Source: Alkalibacterium putridalgicola
GTDB lineage: Bacteria; Bacillota; Bacilli; Lactobacillales; Carnobacteriaceae_A
NCBI RefSeq assembly: GCF_900109825.1
Contig: NZ_FOBL01000006.1
Coordinates: forward strand, 25,324 to 89,323
Direction of reading: 5' to 3'
DNA: 64,000 nt
Positions within the stretch are counted from its first letter, which is position 1. Each line of letters begins with the position of its first letter. The notes under the pieces were generated by a model. That model was not told the DNA's origin and did not search any database. It worked only from the letters and a program-made list of their open reading frames with translations. Position numbers and translations under genes: made by a program. Shown piece after piece: positions 9,159-18,240 of the stretch.

Positions 9159-10199
9159 ATGACTCAGAAAATTATGCTGGGCACATATACGAAAAGGAAA
9201 AGCAACGGGATCTACAGTATAGAATTAGATGAACAGAACAAACAGCTGACAGGGTTGAAAGAAGAAGTGAACGTCGAAAGCCCTACTTATCTTGCAGGTA
9301 ACGATGACTACAGCCTGCTTTTTTCCATAGCTAAGTCATCTGATGGCAAAGGCGGCATCACATCATATAAACGCAGTAATGAGACAGACTCATATATAGA
9401 AGCAGACAGTGTCTTTGAAGAAGGCGCACCGCCCTGCTATATTGCTTACGATCAGTCTCGGAACCTTGTCTATACAGCCAACTATCATAAAGGGGAGGTT
9501 TGTGTTTACACAACTTCTGATGAAGGTGACTTGTCATTAGCAGACAAACATACTCACTCTGGAAAATCCGTTCATGAAAATCAGCAGTCGCCTCATGCCC
9601 ATTATTTTGATTTGACGCCAGACGGTCAGTTCCTGGTTGCCTGTGATCTGGGGACCGATGAAGTCGTTATGTACACGTTAGACGAAGAGAACAAACTGAC
9701 TGTCAGTGATGTGATTTCTGTCTCACCTGGAACCGGACCTCGACATGTGGTTTTTCATCCAAACAACCGCTTTGCCTATGTTTTCGGAGAGTTGAGCAGT
9801 GACGTCATCGTCTTTAGCTACAATAATCAAAATGGCACGTTGAGTCCGATCCAGACTATCTCATCCATACCAAAAGAACATGAATCATTTAACGGCGGAG
9901 CTGCTATTCGGGTTTCTTCAGATGGCAAGTTTGTCTATGCATCCAATCGCGGACATGATTCCATTGTTATTTATGCAGTGGCTGAAGATGGGACCTTATC
10001 TTTGATCAATTATACGCCGACTGAAGGGGAAACGCCTCGTGACTTCAATCTTGACCCTACTGAACGCTTTGTGGTCGTCGGCCACCAGGATTCAGATAAT
10101 CTGACTTTATTTGAAAGAAATGAACAGGACGGGACACTTTCTCTTCTGCAGAAAGACATCTTTGCACCTGAAGTAATCTGCGTGAAGTTCCAGTCTTAA
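9159..10199 (+). CDS. pgl: Lactonase family beta-propeller protein (6-phosphogluconolactonase, YkgB/Pgl type)
   Basis: A 346-residue seven-bladed propeller protein of the cycloisomerase-2/lactonase family: it starts with LGTYTKRKSNGIY and has repeated blades ending in conserved GTGPRHVVFHPN, SNRGHDSI and TPRDFNLDPT. Members of this type hydrolyse 6-phosphogluconolactone to 6-phosphogluconate. That would feed the oxidative pentose phosphate path used by the gnd gene at 37.6 kb. The ATG follows CAGGAGG at the right distance. The specific substrate is inferred from the family. Confidence 0.85.
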   Translation: MTQKIMLGTYTKRKSNGIYSIELDEQNKQLTGLKEEVNVESPTYLAGNDDYSLLFSIAKSSDGKGGITSYKRSNETDSYIEADSVFEEGAPPCYIAYDQSRNLVYTANYHKGEVCVYTTSDEGDLSLADKHTHSGKSVHENQQSPHAHYFDLTPDGQFLVACDLGTDEVVMYTLDEENKLTVSDVISVSPGTGPRHVVFHPNNRFAYVFGELSSDVIVFSYNNQNGTLSPIQTISSIPKEHESFNGGAAIRVSSDGKFVYASNRGHDSIVIYAVAEDGTLSLINYTPTEGETPRDFNLDPTERFVVVGHQDSDNLTLFERNEQDGTLSLLQKDIFAPEVICVKFQS

Positions 10200-10247
10200 A
10201 TCATTAACTTTCCACTATTATCATCACTACGTATCAAAGGAGAGCCT

Positions 10248-10871
10248 ATGCATCATTTTAAAACAGATGATTTATCATTAAAGCAGCAATATAAATTTCT
10301 GACAGGAAGTGTGATCCCGCGACCTATCGCCTGGATCACGTCACTTAATCAATCAGCAGGCATCGTTAATTTAGCCCCCTTCAGTTTTTTCAGTGTGGCT
10401 TCCAATCAGATCCCGCTGCTTTCTGTTTCGATTTTAAGGACCAATGAAAAATCAAAAGACACAGCGGAAAATATTTTAAATCAGAAAGAAGCCGTGATTC
10501 ATATCGTCAGCAGACCGTTGACTGAAGATATGAACGAAACCTCTGCACCGCTTGCTTCTGACGAAAGCGAACTTGACCGGACAGACCTTCATTTAACGGA
10601 AAGCAGTACGGTCAGCGTCCCCGGCGTCGAGGAAGCCCTGATTCGTTTTGAAACCGTGCTGTATCAGTACGTTCCCATAAAAAACGAGGCAGATGAAATC
10701 GTTACGGATCACTTTCTCCTGAAAGTGACAGATTTCCACTTCAATGAAGAGGTCTTCGATGCAGACAGAGATTACATTCTGGCTGACAAGCTGGAACCTA
10801 TGGCCCGTTTATCTGGAATGGATTATTCTGCTTTAGGCGATATCATCTCTATCATTCGTCCGACAAGTTAA
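10248..10871 (+). CDS. Flavin reductase family protein (FMN-binding split barrel)
   Basis: The protein, 207 residues long, begins with the pattern of the flavin reductase-like domain (SVIPRPIAWITS, then NLAPFSFFSVAS), which binds FMN. Relatives are flavoredoxins or NAD(P)H-dependent flavin reductases; the physiological partner is unknown. AAAGGAGAG precedes the ATG. It follows the lactonase gene by 48 bases in the same direction and may be cotranscribed. A bidirectional terminator closes the unit. Confidence 0.87.
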   Translation: MHHFKTDDLSLKQQYKFLTGSVIPRPIAWITSLNQSAGIVNLAPFSFFSVASNQIPLLSVSILRTNEKSKDTAENILNQKEAVIHIVSRPLTEDMNETSAPLASDESELDRTDLHLTESSTVSVPGVEEALIRFETVLYQYVPIKNEADEIVTDHFLLKVTDFHFNEEVFDADRDYILADKLEPMARLSGMDYSALGDIISIIRPTS

Positions 10872-10878
10872 AAAATTC

Positions 10879-10917
10879 AAAAAGCGTATCTGGACAAGTT
10901 ACCCAGATACGCTTTTT
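10879..10917. terminator. Bidirectional terminator
   Basis: AAAAAGCGTATCTGG pairs with CCAGATACGCTTTTT. It serves the flavin reductase gene on the plus strand and crr on the minus strand. Confidence 0.9.
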
Positions 10918-10926
10918 AGTTTAAAA

Positions 10927-11433
10927 TTATTTAGAAGTCACTGTACCGATTTCGGTGCCTTTGGTCGTTTCTCCTGTAGTATTTAAAGAATAATCATCGA
11001 CCTGATCCATATTCGTAAAGACGACGATCACTGTTTCTTTTTTGCCGGCTTCTTTCAGTCCGCTAAGATCAACAGTAGATATTTTCGTTTCAGAAGTGAC
11101 GGTATCGCCCTCTTTAACTAATGTATCAAACGGGCCGCCTTCAAGTTCAACTGTATCGATACCTATGTGAACAAGCACTTCGACACCGTTATCCAGTTCA
11201 AGACCTACGGCATGCTGGGTAGGAAAAACGCTGACAACTTTCCCGGGCCCCGGTGCAAACACATCACCGTCACTAGGTACAATGCCAAAGCCATCACCCA
11301 TCATTTTTTGAGAAAAGACTGGATCTTCCACTTCTTCTATTGGAATCACCTTACCGTTAACCGGACTGGTCAAAGTTACTTTTGGATTTTTTGATTCATT
11401 ACCTTTACCTTTCAGAAAATCAAAAACGCCCAT
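10927..11433 (-). CDS. crr: PTS glucose-type enzyme IIA (EIIA-Glc)
   Basis: Soluble phosphocarrier of 168 residues. The phosphorylated histidine is His89 in VHIGIDTV and the second active-site histidine is His74 in QHAVGL. It passes phosphate from HPr to an EIIB domain. Encoded alone, it is a natural donor for EIICB proteins lacking an EIIA domain, such as the one at 39,954-41,543 in this window. The ATG follows GGGAGAA. A minus-strand promoter TTCAAG-N17-TATTAT can be read about 75 bases upstream. Confidence 0.94.
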   Translation of the reverse strand: MGVFDFLKGKGNESKNPKVTLTSPVNGKVIPIEEVEDPVFSQKMMGDGFGIVPSDGDVFAPGPGKVVSVFPTQHAVGLELDNGVEVLVHIGIDTVELEGGPFDTLVKEGDTVTSETKISTVDLSGLKEAGKKETVIVVFTNMDQVDDYSLNTTGETTKGTEIGTVTSK

Positions 11434-11623
11434 ATTTCTCCCTACTTTCTTTAGTTACGTATTATAGTTTTATTCACTACTACCTTAGTATTAATAATAG
11501 CACACTCTAAAGGAATCTTGAACCAAAATGATTTTTACATTAAAAAAGGCGATTCATCTGGCATTTTATGCTTAAGTTCGATATTATGATTAAGCGAATA
11601 AATTTTTTGAAGGAGATAATTAC

Positions 11624-12445
11624 GTGTTTATTGAAATAATTAAATCAATCATTCTCGGCATCGTTCAGGGGATCACTGAATGGCTCCCCATCTCAAGTAC
11701 AGGACATATGATCCTGTTCGATGAGTTTCTTGTCTTGAATACGAGCGAGGCGTTTAAAGAAATGTTTTTTGTCGTCATCCAGCTCGCATCGATACTGGCT
11801 GTCATCATCATCTTTTTCAAGAAGCTCAATCCTTTCGACGGGGATAAGACGGAGACTCAGAAAAAGGAAACGTGGCATATCTGGCTGAAAGTCGTCATCG
11901 GGGTGATTCCTGCCGGCGTATTCGGCTTGCTGTTCGAGGATATGATCAATGATGTCTTCTATAACTGGCAGACCGTTTCTGTGGCGCTTATCGTCTACGG
12001 TATTGCGTTCATCGTCATTGAGAAGATGAACGAAGGGAAAGCACCGAAAATAGCAACTTGGGAACAACTGACCTACAAAGTCGCCTTGATGATCGGTTTC
12101 TTCCAGGTCCTGGCTCTAATACCCGGGACATCACGGTCCGGGGCGACGATCGTCGGAGCCATCCTGATCGGAACCGCCAGACCAATCGCGGCAGAATATT
12201 CGTTCTTCCTGTCGATCCCGGTCATGTTAGGCGCCAGCCTACTCAAACTAATCGGTTTCGGTTTCAGTTTCACACCGGCAGAACTTGTGATACTTCTCGT
12301 CGGCTGTCTTTTTTCTTTCGTGGTCTCGATCTTTGCCATCAAGTTCTTAATGAATTACATCAGAAAGAACGATTTCAGTTCATTCGGCTGGTACCGGATC
12401 GTTATCGGACTGGTCGTCATCGGGTATTTTGCAGTGCTAGGTTAA
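11624..12445 (+). CDS. uppP: Undecaprenyl-diphosphatase UppP (BacA)
   Basis: Integral membrane phosphatase that turns undecaprenyl diphosphate into the monophosphate carrier for cell-wall synthesis; its over-expression gives bacitracin resistance. Both family motifs are present: [13 protein letters not shown] near residues 16-28 and [10 protein letters not shown] near 167-176. The 273-residue length is usual. The start is GTG, preceded by GAAGGAGA. It is a single gene with its own strong terminator. Confidence 0.95.
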   Translation: MFIEIIKSIILGIVQGITEWLPISSTGHMILFDEFLVLNTSEAFKEMFFVVIQLASILAVIIIFFKKLNPFDGDKTETQKKETWHIWLKVVIGVIPAGVFGLLFEDMINDVFYNWQTVSVALIVYGIAFIVIEKMNEGKAPKIATWEQLTYKVALMIGFFQVLALIPGTSRSGATIVGAILIGTARPIAAEYSFFLSIPVMLGASLLKLIGFGFSFTPAELVILLVGCLFSFVVSIFAIKFLMNYIRKNDFSSFGWYRIVIGLVVIGYFAVLG

Positions 12446-12456
12446 TCTAGATAATG

Positions 12457-12497
12457 AAGAAGAGGATGGGGTCGTACTGCGACCCATCCTCTTCTTT
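12457..12497 (+). terminator. Terminator after uppP
   Basis: AAGAAGAGGATGGGGTCG pairs with GCGACCCATCCTCTTCTT apart from one offset base; the tail is T-rich (TTTCATTTTTATTTTT). Confidence 0.88.
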
Positions 12498-12530
12498 CAT
12501 TTTTATTTTTAGACTTTATAAGGCCTTCTG

Positions 12531-12760
12531 ATCTGCTTGAATGCTTCAAGACACGTTTCCGGTTAATTATTACGTCAGTGTGTTCTATTATAGCTTTTGG
12601 AACATGTTCTGAGCTCGCTCTTTCCATAAACATATTCCTAACTCTTTTCAAGAAGAAGTTCCGTACCATAAAGGAGAAGTAGCGGTCTCTAACGCCATCA
12701 ACTCCCTTCCCACCGTCTCTTTTGATCATTCGATTCACAACATAGCCAAGTCCAAAGACT
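12531..12760. repeat. Weak 51-bp periodicity (candidate array D) between convergent genes
   Basis: The 270 bases between the uppP terminator and the purine permease hold no convincing gene. Similar cores fall at 51-52 bp steps: TTCAAGACACGTTTCCG at 12545, TTGGAACATGTTCTG at 12597 and TTCAAGAAGAAGTTCCG at 12647. The first two include small palindromes (CTTGAA-TGC-TTCAAG, GAACATGTTC). Likeness between units is low and the signal is much weaker than in arrays A, B and C. The minus-strand reading frame here runs through the terminator and is not believed. Confidence 0.35.
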
Positions 12761-12769
12761 TTTACCCTA

Positions 12770-14020
12770 TTATATTAAGAAATAGGTCGCAAGAAGCGTG
12801 AGCAGGAACAGACCGCTCACGGTCCACTGAACAAGGCTCAGTTTCACTTTTTTTCCTATAATAATCTGTACAAAGGGATAGGCGATGAAACCATAAGCCA
12901 TGCCGTCCACGATACTGCCGGTAAGCGGGATCAAGGCAATGATCGCAGCGAGCGGAAGCCACTCCAGGTTTTTTTCTACCTGGATCGATCTGACTGTCAA
13001 TGCCATTGACGCTCCCGTCGCAACGATCACAGGCCCCACCGCTTCTGAAGGAATATAAGATAAAAAAGGCGTAAGGACCAATGCCAGAAGGAACATAACA
13101 CCAGTAGTCATAGCGGTTAAGCCAGTTCGCCCACCTTCAGCGATACCGGCTCCGTTTTCTGCAACCGGGATGGCCGGGCTGGTTCCTAAAAGACCTGAGA
13201 GAAAACCTGCAATAGCCCCCATCTTATAAGCTTTTAAACTTCTTTCTTTGTCTGACAGAAGGGCTTCGATCATTCCGATCGTTTCAAACATTAAAAGCAT
13301 CGTGAGTGAAAAAACACCAAGTAGAAATTCGACGGTCAGCAGCTGGCTGAAATCGATAGCGGTAACGAGTTCTCCGAAACTAAAGAGCGATCCCAGATCA
13401 AAAGAAACCGGTTCAAAGGAATCAAAATAAATCACCCAGTAAAGCAGTGTCGTAAACAGGATCGTATAGAGGAACCCGCCTTTGACTTCAAAGCGTTTGA
13501 TCAAAATCACAAAAATCAGTCCGAGGATACCCACCGTATTCCACTGAAGGGCGCCTTCAGTTAAAACACCCATATTTTCAAATCCGATCAGCATCAGAAA
13601 CAGTCCGATACCGACAGTGATCGCCTGTTTCAGCATCGTTGGTATAGACTGGCTCAGTTTACTCATCACGCCGCTCAAAGCGAGCAAGGTGAAGATCGCC
13701 CCTGAAACAACGACGACCCCCAGACTCGACTGCCAGGTCAGACCGATAGCGGCCACTAAAGTAAAGGTGAAGAACGCATTCTCCCCCATGCCCGGAGCCA
13801 TGGCCAAGGGAACGTTTGCAAACCATCCCATCAAAAAACTGCCTATAGCCGAGATGAAAATAGTAGAAAAAACACTGTATTCGCTGGGTACGCCAGCCTG
13901 TCCCAAGATCATCGGATTGACGAACAGGACATAGGAAATGGAGAAAAATGTCACTAAACCAGCCAAGACTTCCTGTCTGACCGTCGTATTGTTCTGAGTT
14001 AAATCAAATCGTTTAAACAT
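12770..14020 (-). CDS. NCS2/AzgA-family purine permease (hypoxanthine/guanine, PbuG/PbuO-like)
   Basis: A 416-residue polytopic membrane protein with the AzgA-type motifs: an N-terminal TFFSISYVLFVNPMIL segment, the AMAPGMGENAFFTFT helix and the TSPAIPVAENGAGIAEGGRTGL segment. These proteins import hypoxanthine, guanine or adenine with protons. No purine riboswitch is visible in the 110 bases upstream, unlike many pbuG genes. The specific base cannot be told. Monocistronic between convergent uppP and the glycogen operon end. Confidence 0.88.
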   Translation of the reverse strand: MFKRFDLTQNNTTVRQEVLAGLVTFFSISYVLFVNPMILGQAGVPSEYSVFSTIFISAIGSFLMGWFANVPLAMAPGMGENAFFTFTLVAAIGLTWQSSLGVVVVSGAIFTLLALSGVMSKLSQSIPTMLKQAITVGIGLFLMLIGFENMGVLTEGALQWNTVGILGLIFVILIKRFEVKGGFLYTILFTTLLYWVIYFDSFEPVSFDLGSLFSFGELVTAIDFSQLLTVEFLLGVFSLTMLLMFETIGMIEALLSDKERSLKAYKMGAIAGFLSGLLGTSPAIPVAENGAGIAEGGRTGLTAMTTGVMFLLALVLTPFLSYIPSEAVGPVIVATGASMALTVRSIQVEKNLEWLPLAAIIALIPLTGSIVDGMAYGFIAYPFVQIIIGKKVKLSLVQWTVSGLFLLTLLATYFLI

Positions 14021-14090
14021 TGAATAATAGCCTCTTTCTATTTATTTGACAGCACATTTCAGTTTAACAAGATTCAACTCAAATGAAAAG

Positions 14091-14118
14091 AAAAACTTGC
14101 CCCCAGAAAGGAGACAAG
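14091..14118 (-). terminator. Terminator of the glycogen operon
   Basis: On the minus strand CTTGTCTCC pairs with GGGGGCAAG (two G-T pairs) around TTTCT, followed by TTTTTC. It lies 14 bases past the glgP stop. Confidence 0.75.
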
Positions 14119-14131
14119 CTACTCTTTGTAA

Positions 14132-16570
14132 TTAAGCTATCGGTCCATCTAAAGGTTCGACACCCGTCGATTGCTCGCTGCATTGTTTTGCTTTCCAGAT
14201 ATCATCTGCATAACGTTTGATCGTATAGTCAGCTGAAAATGGTGCAGACGACGCAATATTTATAAGAGACTTGCGTGTCCACTCTTTTTGATCCTTGTAA
14301 AGTTCATCCACTTTTCTCTGTGCTTCGATATACGAGTCAAAATCTTTCAGCACAAAATACTCGTCATTATAATTGACCAGTGAATCGAATATCGCGTAAC
14401 CCTCGTCCTGCAGACCTGGGATCGTCCCGTCTGTCAAAGCATCAAGTGTACGGCGCAGTTTTTCGTTCGACTCGTATATGCCTCGGGCATTATAGTCCCC
14501 TGCTGCCTTCAAATCATATACTTCATTGCTTGAAAGGCCGAAAATGAACATATTCTCCTGACCTACAAAATCTTTGATCTCGATATTAGCACCGTCAAGC
14601 GTCGCCAGCGTCAACGCACCGTTAGCCATCAGTTTCATATTGCTTGTTCCTGAAGCCTCCATACTGGCTAGAGAAATCTGTTCGCTGACGTCTGCCGCAG
14701 GGATGATCTTCTCTGCAAGCGATACGCCGTAGTTCTCGAAGAAGACGATCTTCAGCTTGTCGCCGACATCCGGATCGTTATTGACCAGATTTGCTAAGGA
14801 GTTGATGACTTTGATGATCTGTTTGGCATAAATATAACTTGGTGCCGCCTTCGCCCCAAAAATAAAGACGCGCGGGACATAGTCTGCTGTCGGGTTCTCT
14901 TTGATTTCAAGGTAGCGATGAAGAATGTGGAGCAGATTCAGATGCTGACGCTTGTAAGCATGCAGACGCTTGATCTGAACATCAAAGATAGCTTTCGGAT
15001 CGACCTTGACCCCTTTGACTTCTTCGATATAATCAGCTAAACGCTGTTTGTTTTCAAGTTTTATGTCTGCCAGCTTCTGAAGAGTTTTCTTGTCTTTTTC
15101 AAAACTCTTGAATACCTTCAGCTCTGATGGATTCGTCTTCCACTCTTCACCGATCTTTTTGTCAATAAGCTGAGTCAGGCCTGGATTAGACAAATGCACC
15201 CATCGTCTTTGAGTGATCCCATTCGTTTTGTTGTTGAAACGTTCAGGGTAGAGTTCAAAGAAATCTTTCAATACATCGTTCATCAAGATCTCTGTATGCA
15301 GCTTAGCTACACCGTTGACACTGTGACTGCCGATAACAGCCAGATGAGCCATGTTGACGACCCCGTTCTGCAATATAGCTGTCTGCCACGTGATACGTTC
15401 ACCGTAGATCGGCATCGTGGTTTCCACGAAGCGACGATTGATTTCCTCAATGATCATGTAGATACGAGGAAGCAGATCCTTCATCATATCGATCGGCCAC
15501 TTTTCAAGTGCTTCTCTTAAAATAGTATGGTTAGTATAGCTGCATGTCTTGAAAGTGATCTCCCACGCCTGCTCCCAAGTCAAGTGCTCTTCATCAAGAA
15601 GGATGCGCATCATTTCCGGAATCACTAGCGCTGGATGTGTATCATTGATATGAATAGCTACTTTATCTGGTATATTTTTTCTTGGAAGATTGTACTTTCT
15701 GAAATGACGCAGGATCGACTGGACACCTGCAGAAACCATGAAATATTCCTGTTTCAGTCTTAAAAGACGGCCTTCATAATTAGAATCATCCGGATACAGG
15801 ACTTGCGTGATCTCTTTGATCGGTTCAGTCGCTTCCAGCGTATGATAATTCTCTTCCTCATCGATCGGGATCTCTGCTGACCAAAGTCTTAAGTTGTTTA
15901 CTATATCATTTCGGTACCCGACCATTGGCGTATCATAAGGAACGGCCAGGACATTCAAAGTATTCTCGTACTTGGCTTCCATGAATCCTAGATGGTTTTC
16001 TTCTAGCCAGACATTGCCGCCGAACCTTACCATACAGGTGGATTTGTCGTTCCGTGTTTCCCAGATGTTTCTGTGTCGCAGCCAGTTTTCAGGCAGTTCG
16101 ACCTGATAGCCGTCCACAAATTTCTGTCTGAAAAGTCCATATTGATAACGGATGCCGTTGCCGTTGCCGGGGATGCCCAGAGAGGCTAAGGAATCCATAA
16201 AGCAGGAAGCCAGGCGTCCCAGTCCGCCGTTTCCAAGTGCTGGATCTGCTTCGGCCTCTTCTAATTCATCAAAGGAAAGTCCCATCTCCTGCAGCCCTTC
16301 TCTAATCGTATCAAGCAAACCTAAATTATAGGCATTGCTTTCCAGCTGCCGTCCGGGAAGAAATTCCATTGAAAAATAAAAGACCTGCTTGACGCTGTTC
16401 TTCACGTATTTCTCTCGTGTTTCTTTCCAGTTGCCTGACAAATAATTTTTCACGTACATGCCAAGAGCATTGTATAACTGCTCGGTAGATCCTTCTTCAT
16501 AAGAATAAGCGTACATACTTTGAAACTGTACTTTAAAATCTTTTATGAACTCTTTAACTGTTAGTGTCAT
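14132..16570 (-). CDS. glgP: Glycogen phosphorylase
   Basis: Releases glucose-1-phosphate from glycogen with orthophosphate; a PLP enzyme of about 812 residues, normal for the family. The pyridoxal lysine lies in the segment EASGTSNMKLMANGAL near residue 655, and the N-terminal GNGGLGRLASCF motif is present. The start at 16570 has GGAGG seven bases upstream; earlier in-frame ATGs overlap that site. It is the last gene of glgBCDAP but is separated from glgA by 226 bases that hold a hairpin and a possible promoter with dyad, so it may be expressed separately during breakdown. Confidence 0.96.
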   Translation of the reverse strand: MTLTVKEFIKDFKVQFQSMYAYSYEEGSTEQLYNALGMYVKNYLSGNWKETREKYVKNSVKQVFYFSMEFLPGRQLESNAYNLGLLDTIREGLQEMGLSFDELEEAEADPALGNGGLGRLASCFMDSLASLGIPGNGNGIRYQYGLFRQKFVDGYQVELPENWLRHRNIWETRNDKSTCMVRFGGNVWLEENHLGFMEAKYENTLNVLAVPYDTPMVGYRNDIVNNLRLWSAEIPIDEEENYHTLEATEPIKEITQVLYPDDSNYEGRLLRLKQEYFMVSAGVQSILRHFRKYNLPRKNIPDKVAIHINDTHPALVIPEMMRILLDEEHLTWEQAWEITFKTCSYTNHTILREALEKWPIDMMKDLLPRIYMIIEEINRRFVETTMPIYGERITWQTAILQNGVVNMAHLAVIGSHSVNGVAKLHTEILMNDVLKDFFELYPERFNNKTNGITQRRWVHLSNPGLTQLIDKKIGEEWKTNPSELKVFKSFEKDKKTLQKLADIKLENKQRLADYIEEVKGVKVDPKAIFDVQIKRLHAYKRQHLNLLHILHRYLEIKENPTADYVPRVFIFGAKAAPSYIYAKQIIKVINSLANLVNNDPDVGDKLKIVFFENYGVSLAEKIIPAADVSEQISLASMEASGTSNMKLMANGALTLATLDGANIEIKDFVGQENMFIFGLSSNEVYDLKAAGDYNARGIYESNEKLRRTLDALTDGTIPGLQDEGYAIFDSLVNYNDEYFVLKDFDSYIEAQRKVDELYKDQKEWTRKSLINIASSAPFSADYTIKRYADDIWKAKQCSEQSTGVEPLDGPIA

Positions 16571-16684
16571 AAGCATACCTCCATGTGTTGATAACAAGTA
16601 TACCCCAAAGGTAAAAATAAGAAAAGATACTTGTAAGGCTCTTGTTTCAAGCTGCTAGACCAATCTGCATATAATAACGTGTAT

Positions 16685-16727
16685 TATCCATTCTTTTGAT
16701 CAGATATGTTAATCGTGTAACATATGT
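16685..16727 (-). promoter_or_regulatory. Possible separate glgP promoter with dyad operator
   Basis: On the minus strand TTAACA (16709-16714), an 18-bp spacer and GATAAT (16685-16690) form a fair promoter. The -35 box sits inside an 8-bp perfect inverted repeat, ATATGTTA-N6-TAACATAT, at 16706-16727. A regulator could therefore control glgP apart from the synthesis genes. No transcription factor is assigned. Confidence 0.45.
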
Positions 16728-16750
16728 CGAATCTTCTACTATTTCAATGA

Positions 16751-16789
16751 AAAGCTCGTACGACCAGTATCTTCCCGGTCATACGAGCT
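16751..16789 (-). terminator. Hairpin after glgA
   Basis: AGCTCGTACGACC pairs with GGTCATACGAGCT (one mismatch) just after the glgA stop; the minus strand follows with only TTTTC. It probably reduces, rather than fully stops, readthrough to glgP. Confidence 0.6.
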
Positions 16790-16796
16790 CTCCCTT

Positions 16797-18236
16797 TTAA
16801 TAAACGAGATATTTATATTTTTCAATATACTCCTGTGCCGATTTTTCCCAGCTGTTATCTTGCTTCATAGCTCTTATCTGAAGCTTTTTGAAACTTTCGG
16901 GTTTATCGTAATACAAAGTCAACGCACGGTCGATCGTGTCCAGCATCGTCTGTGTATTGAAGTCATAAAAACTAAACCCGTTCCCTTCATCCGTTACCGG
17001 ATTATAAGGATCGATCGTATCGACTAGACCGCCTACTTCATGAACGATAGGCAGCGTGCCGTATCTTAAAGAGTTAAGCTGAGACAAACCGCAAGGCTCG
17101 AATTCTGAAGGCATGAGGAAGAAATCCACACCGGCATAGATCCACTGAGCCAGTTTACTGTCAAAGTGGATGATCGCCTGACAAGTATCCGGATACTTGT
17201 CAGTGAAATATCTGAAAGCATCTTCAAAGTACGGCTTGCCTGTGCCAAGCAGTACGAACTGCACATTCCGGTAGGTGAGCAGTTCTTCCATGGCATCGAC
17301 GATGAGCTGCACGCCTTTTTGTTCGTCAAGACGTGTGACGACGCCGATAAGAGCTATATCGTCGTCTTCAGGCAGCCCCACCTTCTCCTGCAGGGCCTGC
17401 TTGTTTTTAGCCTTGCCGCTTAGATCTTCTGTAGAAAAGTTGTAAGGGACCGTTTCATCTGTCTCGGGATCATAGGTATCGTAATCGATACCGTTCAAAA
17501 TCCCGACCAGTTTATGGCTGATCTTTCGCAAATCATTATCCAGACCGTAGCCGAACTCGGGTGTTTTGATCTCTTCTGCATAGGTCGGACTGACTGTCGT
17601 GACCAAGTCAGAATAATACAAGGCACCTTTCAGCCAGCAGACTTTATCCCCGTACTTCAAGCCTTCTTCATGGAAAGCAGCATAACCGATATTGTAGAGA
17701 TCAGACAGAATATACTGATCATATACTCCCTGATAGAGGATGTTATGGATCGTGATCACTGTCTTGATGTCTTTCAGTGCATTGATCCAGGCATACTTAT
17801 CTTTAAGCAGCACAGGAATCATCGCGGTCTGCCAGTCATTGACATGGAAAACATCGGGAATAAAATCGATCTTCTCAAGCATTTCGATAGCAGCCTGCTG
17901 AAAGAAAGCAAAGCGCTCGCCGTCGTCACCGTAATCATACAGTCCTGAACGGTCGAAATAAAAGAGGTTATCGATAAAATAATAGGTTACTGAATCTTTT
18001 TCCAGTTTTTTTATCCCACAGTACTGATGGCGCCAGCCAACTTCTACTGTGAAATCGGTGACGTCTTCCAGCTGAGCCTTGGTTTCTTCATCCAATTTCT
18101 GTACAAAGTACGGCAGCACGACGCGGACGTCATGTCCATTCTCTGCTAGCTCTTTGGGTAAGGCTCCCATCACATCACCGAGGCCGCCTGTTTTGAAAAA
18201 GGGCGCGCACTCCGAGGCGGCAAATAATAGTTTCAT
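16797..18236 (-). CDS. glgA: Glycogen synthase (ADP-glucose type)
   Basis: GT5 enzyme that adds glucose from ADP-glucose to growing glycogen chains. The N-terminal KTGGLGDV motif binds ADP-glucose, and the C-terminal EPCGLSQLNSLRYGTLP segment contains the conserved Glu and STGGL-like region (here HEVGGLVDT). About 479 residues. The ATG at 18236 begins four bases after the glgD stop; an overlapping GTG at 18248 leaves no room for the ribosome site and is rejected. Confidence 0.96.
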   Translation of the reverse strand: MKLLFAASECAPFFKTGGLGDVMGALPKELAENGHDVRVVLPYFVQKLDEETKAQLEDVTDFTVEVGWRHQYCGIKKLEKDSVTYYFIDNLFYFDRSGLYDYGDDGERFAFFQQAAIEMLEKIDFIPDVFHVNDWQTAMIPVLLKDKYAWINALKDIKTVITIHNILYQGVYDQYILSDLYNIGYAAFHEEGLKYGDKVCWLKGALYYSDLVTTVSPTYAEEIKTPEFGYGLDNDLRKISHKLVGILNGIDYDTYDPETDETVPYNFSTEDLSGKAKNKQALQEKVGLPEDDDIALIGVVTRLDEQKGVQLIVDAMEELLTYRNVQFVLLGTGKPYFEDAFRYFTDKYPDTCQAIIHFDSKLAQWIYAGVDFFLMPSEFEPCGLSQLNSLRYGTLPIVHEVGGLVDTIDPYNPVTDEGNGFSFYDFNTQTMLDTIDRALTLYYDKPESFKKLQIRAMKQDNSWEKSAQEYIEKYKYLVY

Positions 18237-18240
18237 TTTT

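Noticed and set aside
12442..12738. Minus-strand frame of 98 codons
   Set aside because: It runs through the uppP terminator, lacks a ribosome site and family likeness, and lies in a possible repeat region.
14021..14090. Purine riboswitch ahead of the purine permease
   Set aside because: The short leader lacks the conserved TATA and loop elements of the purine aptamer.
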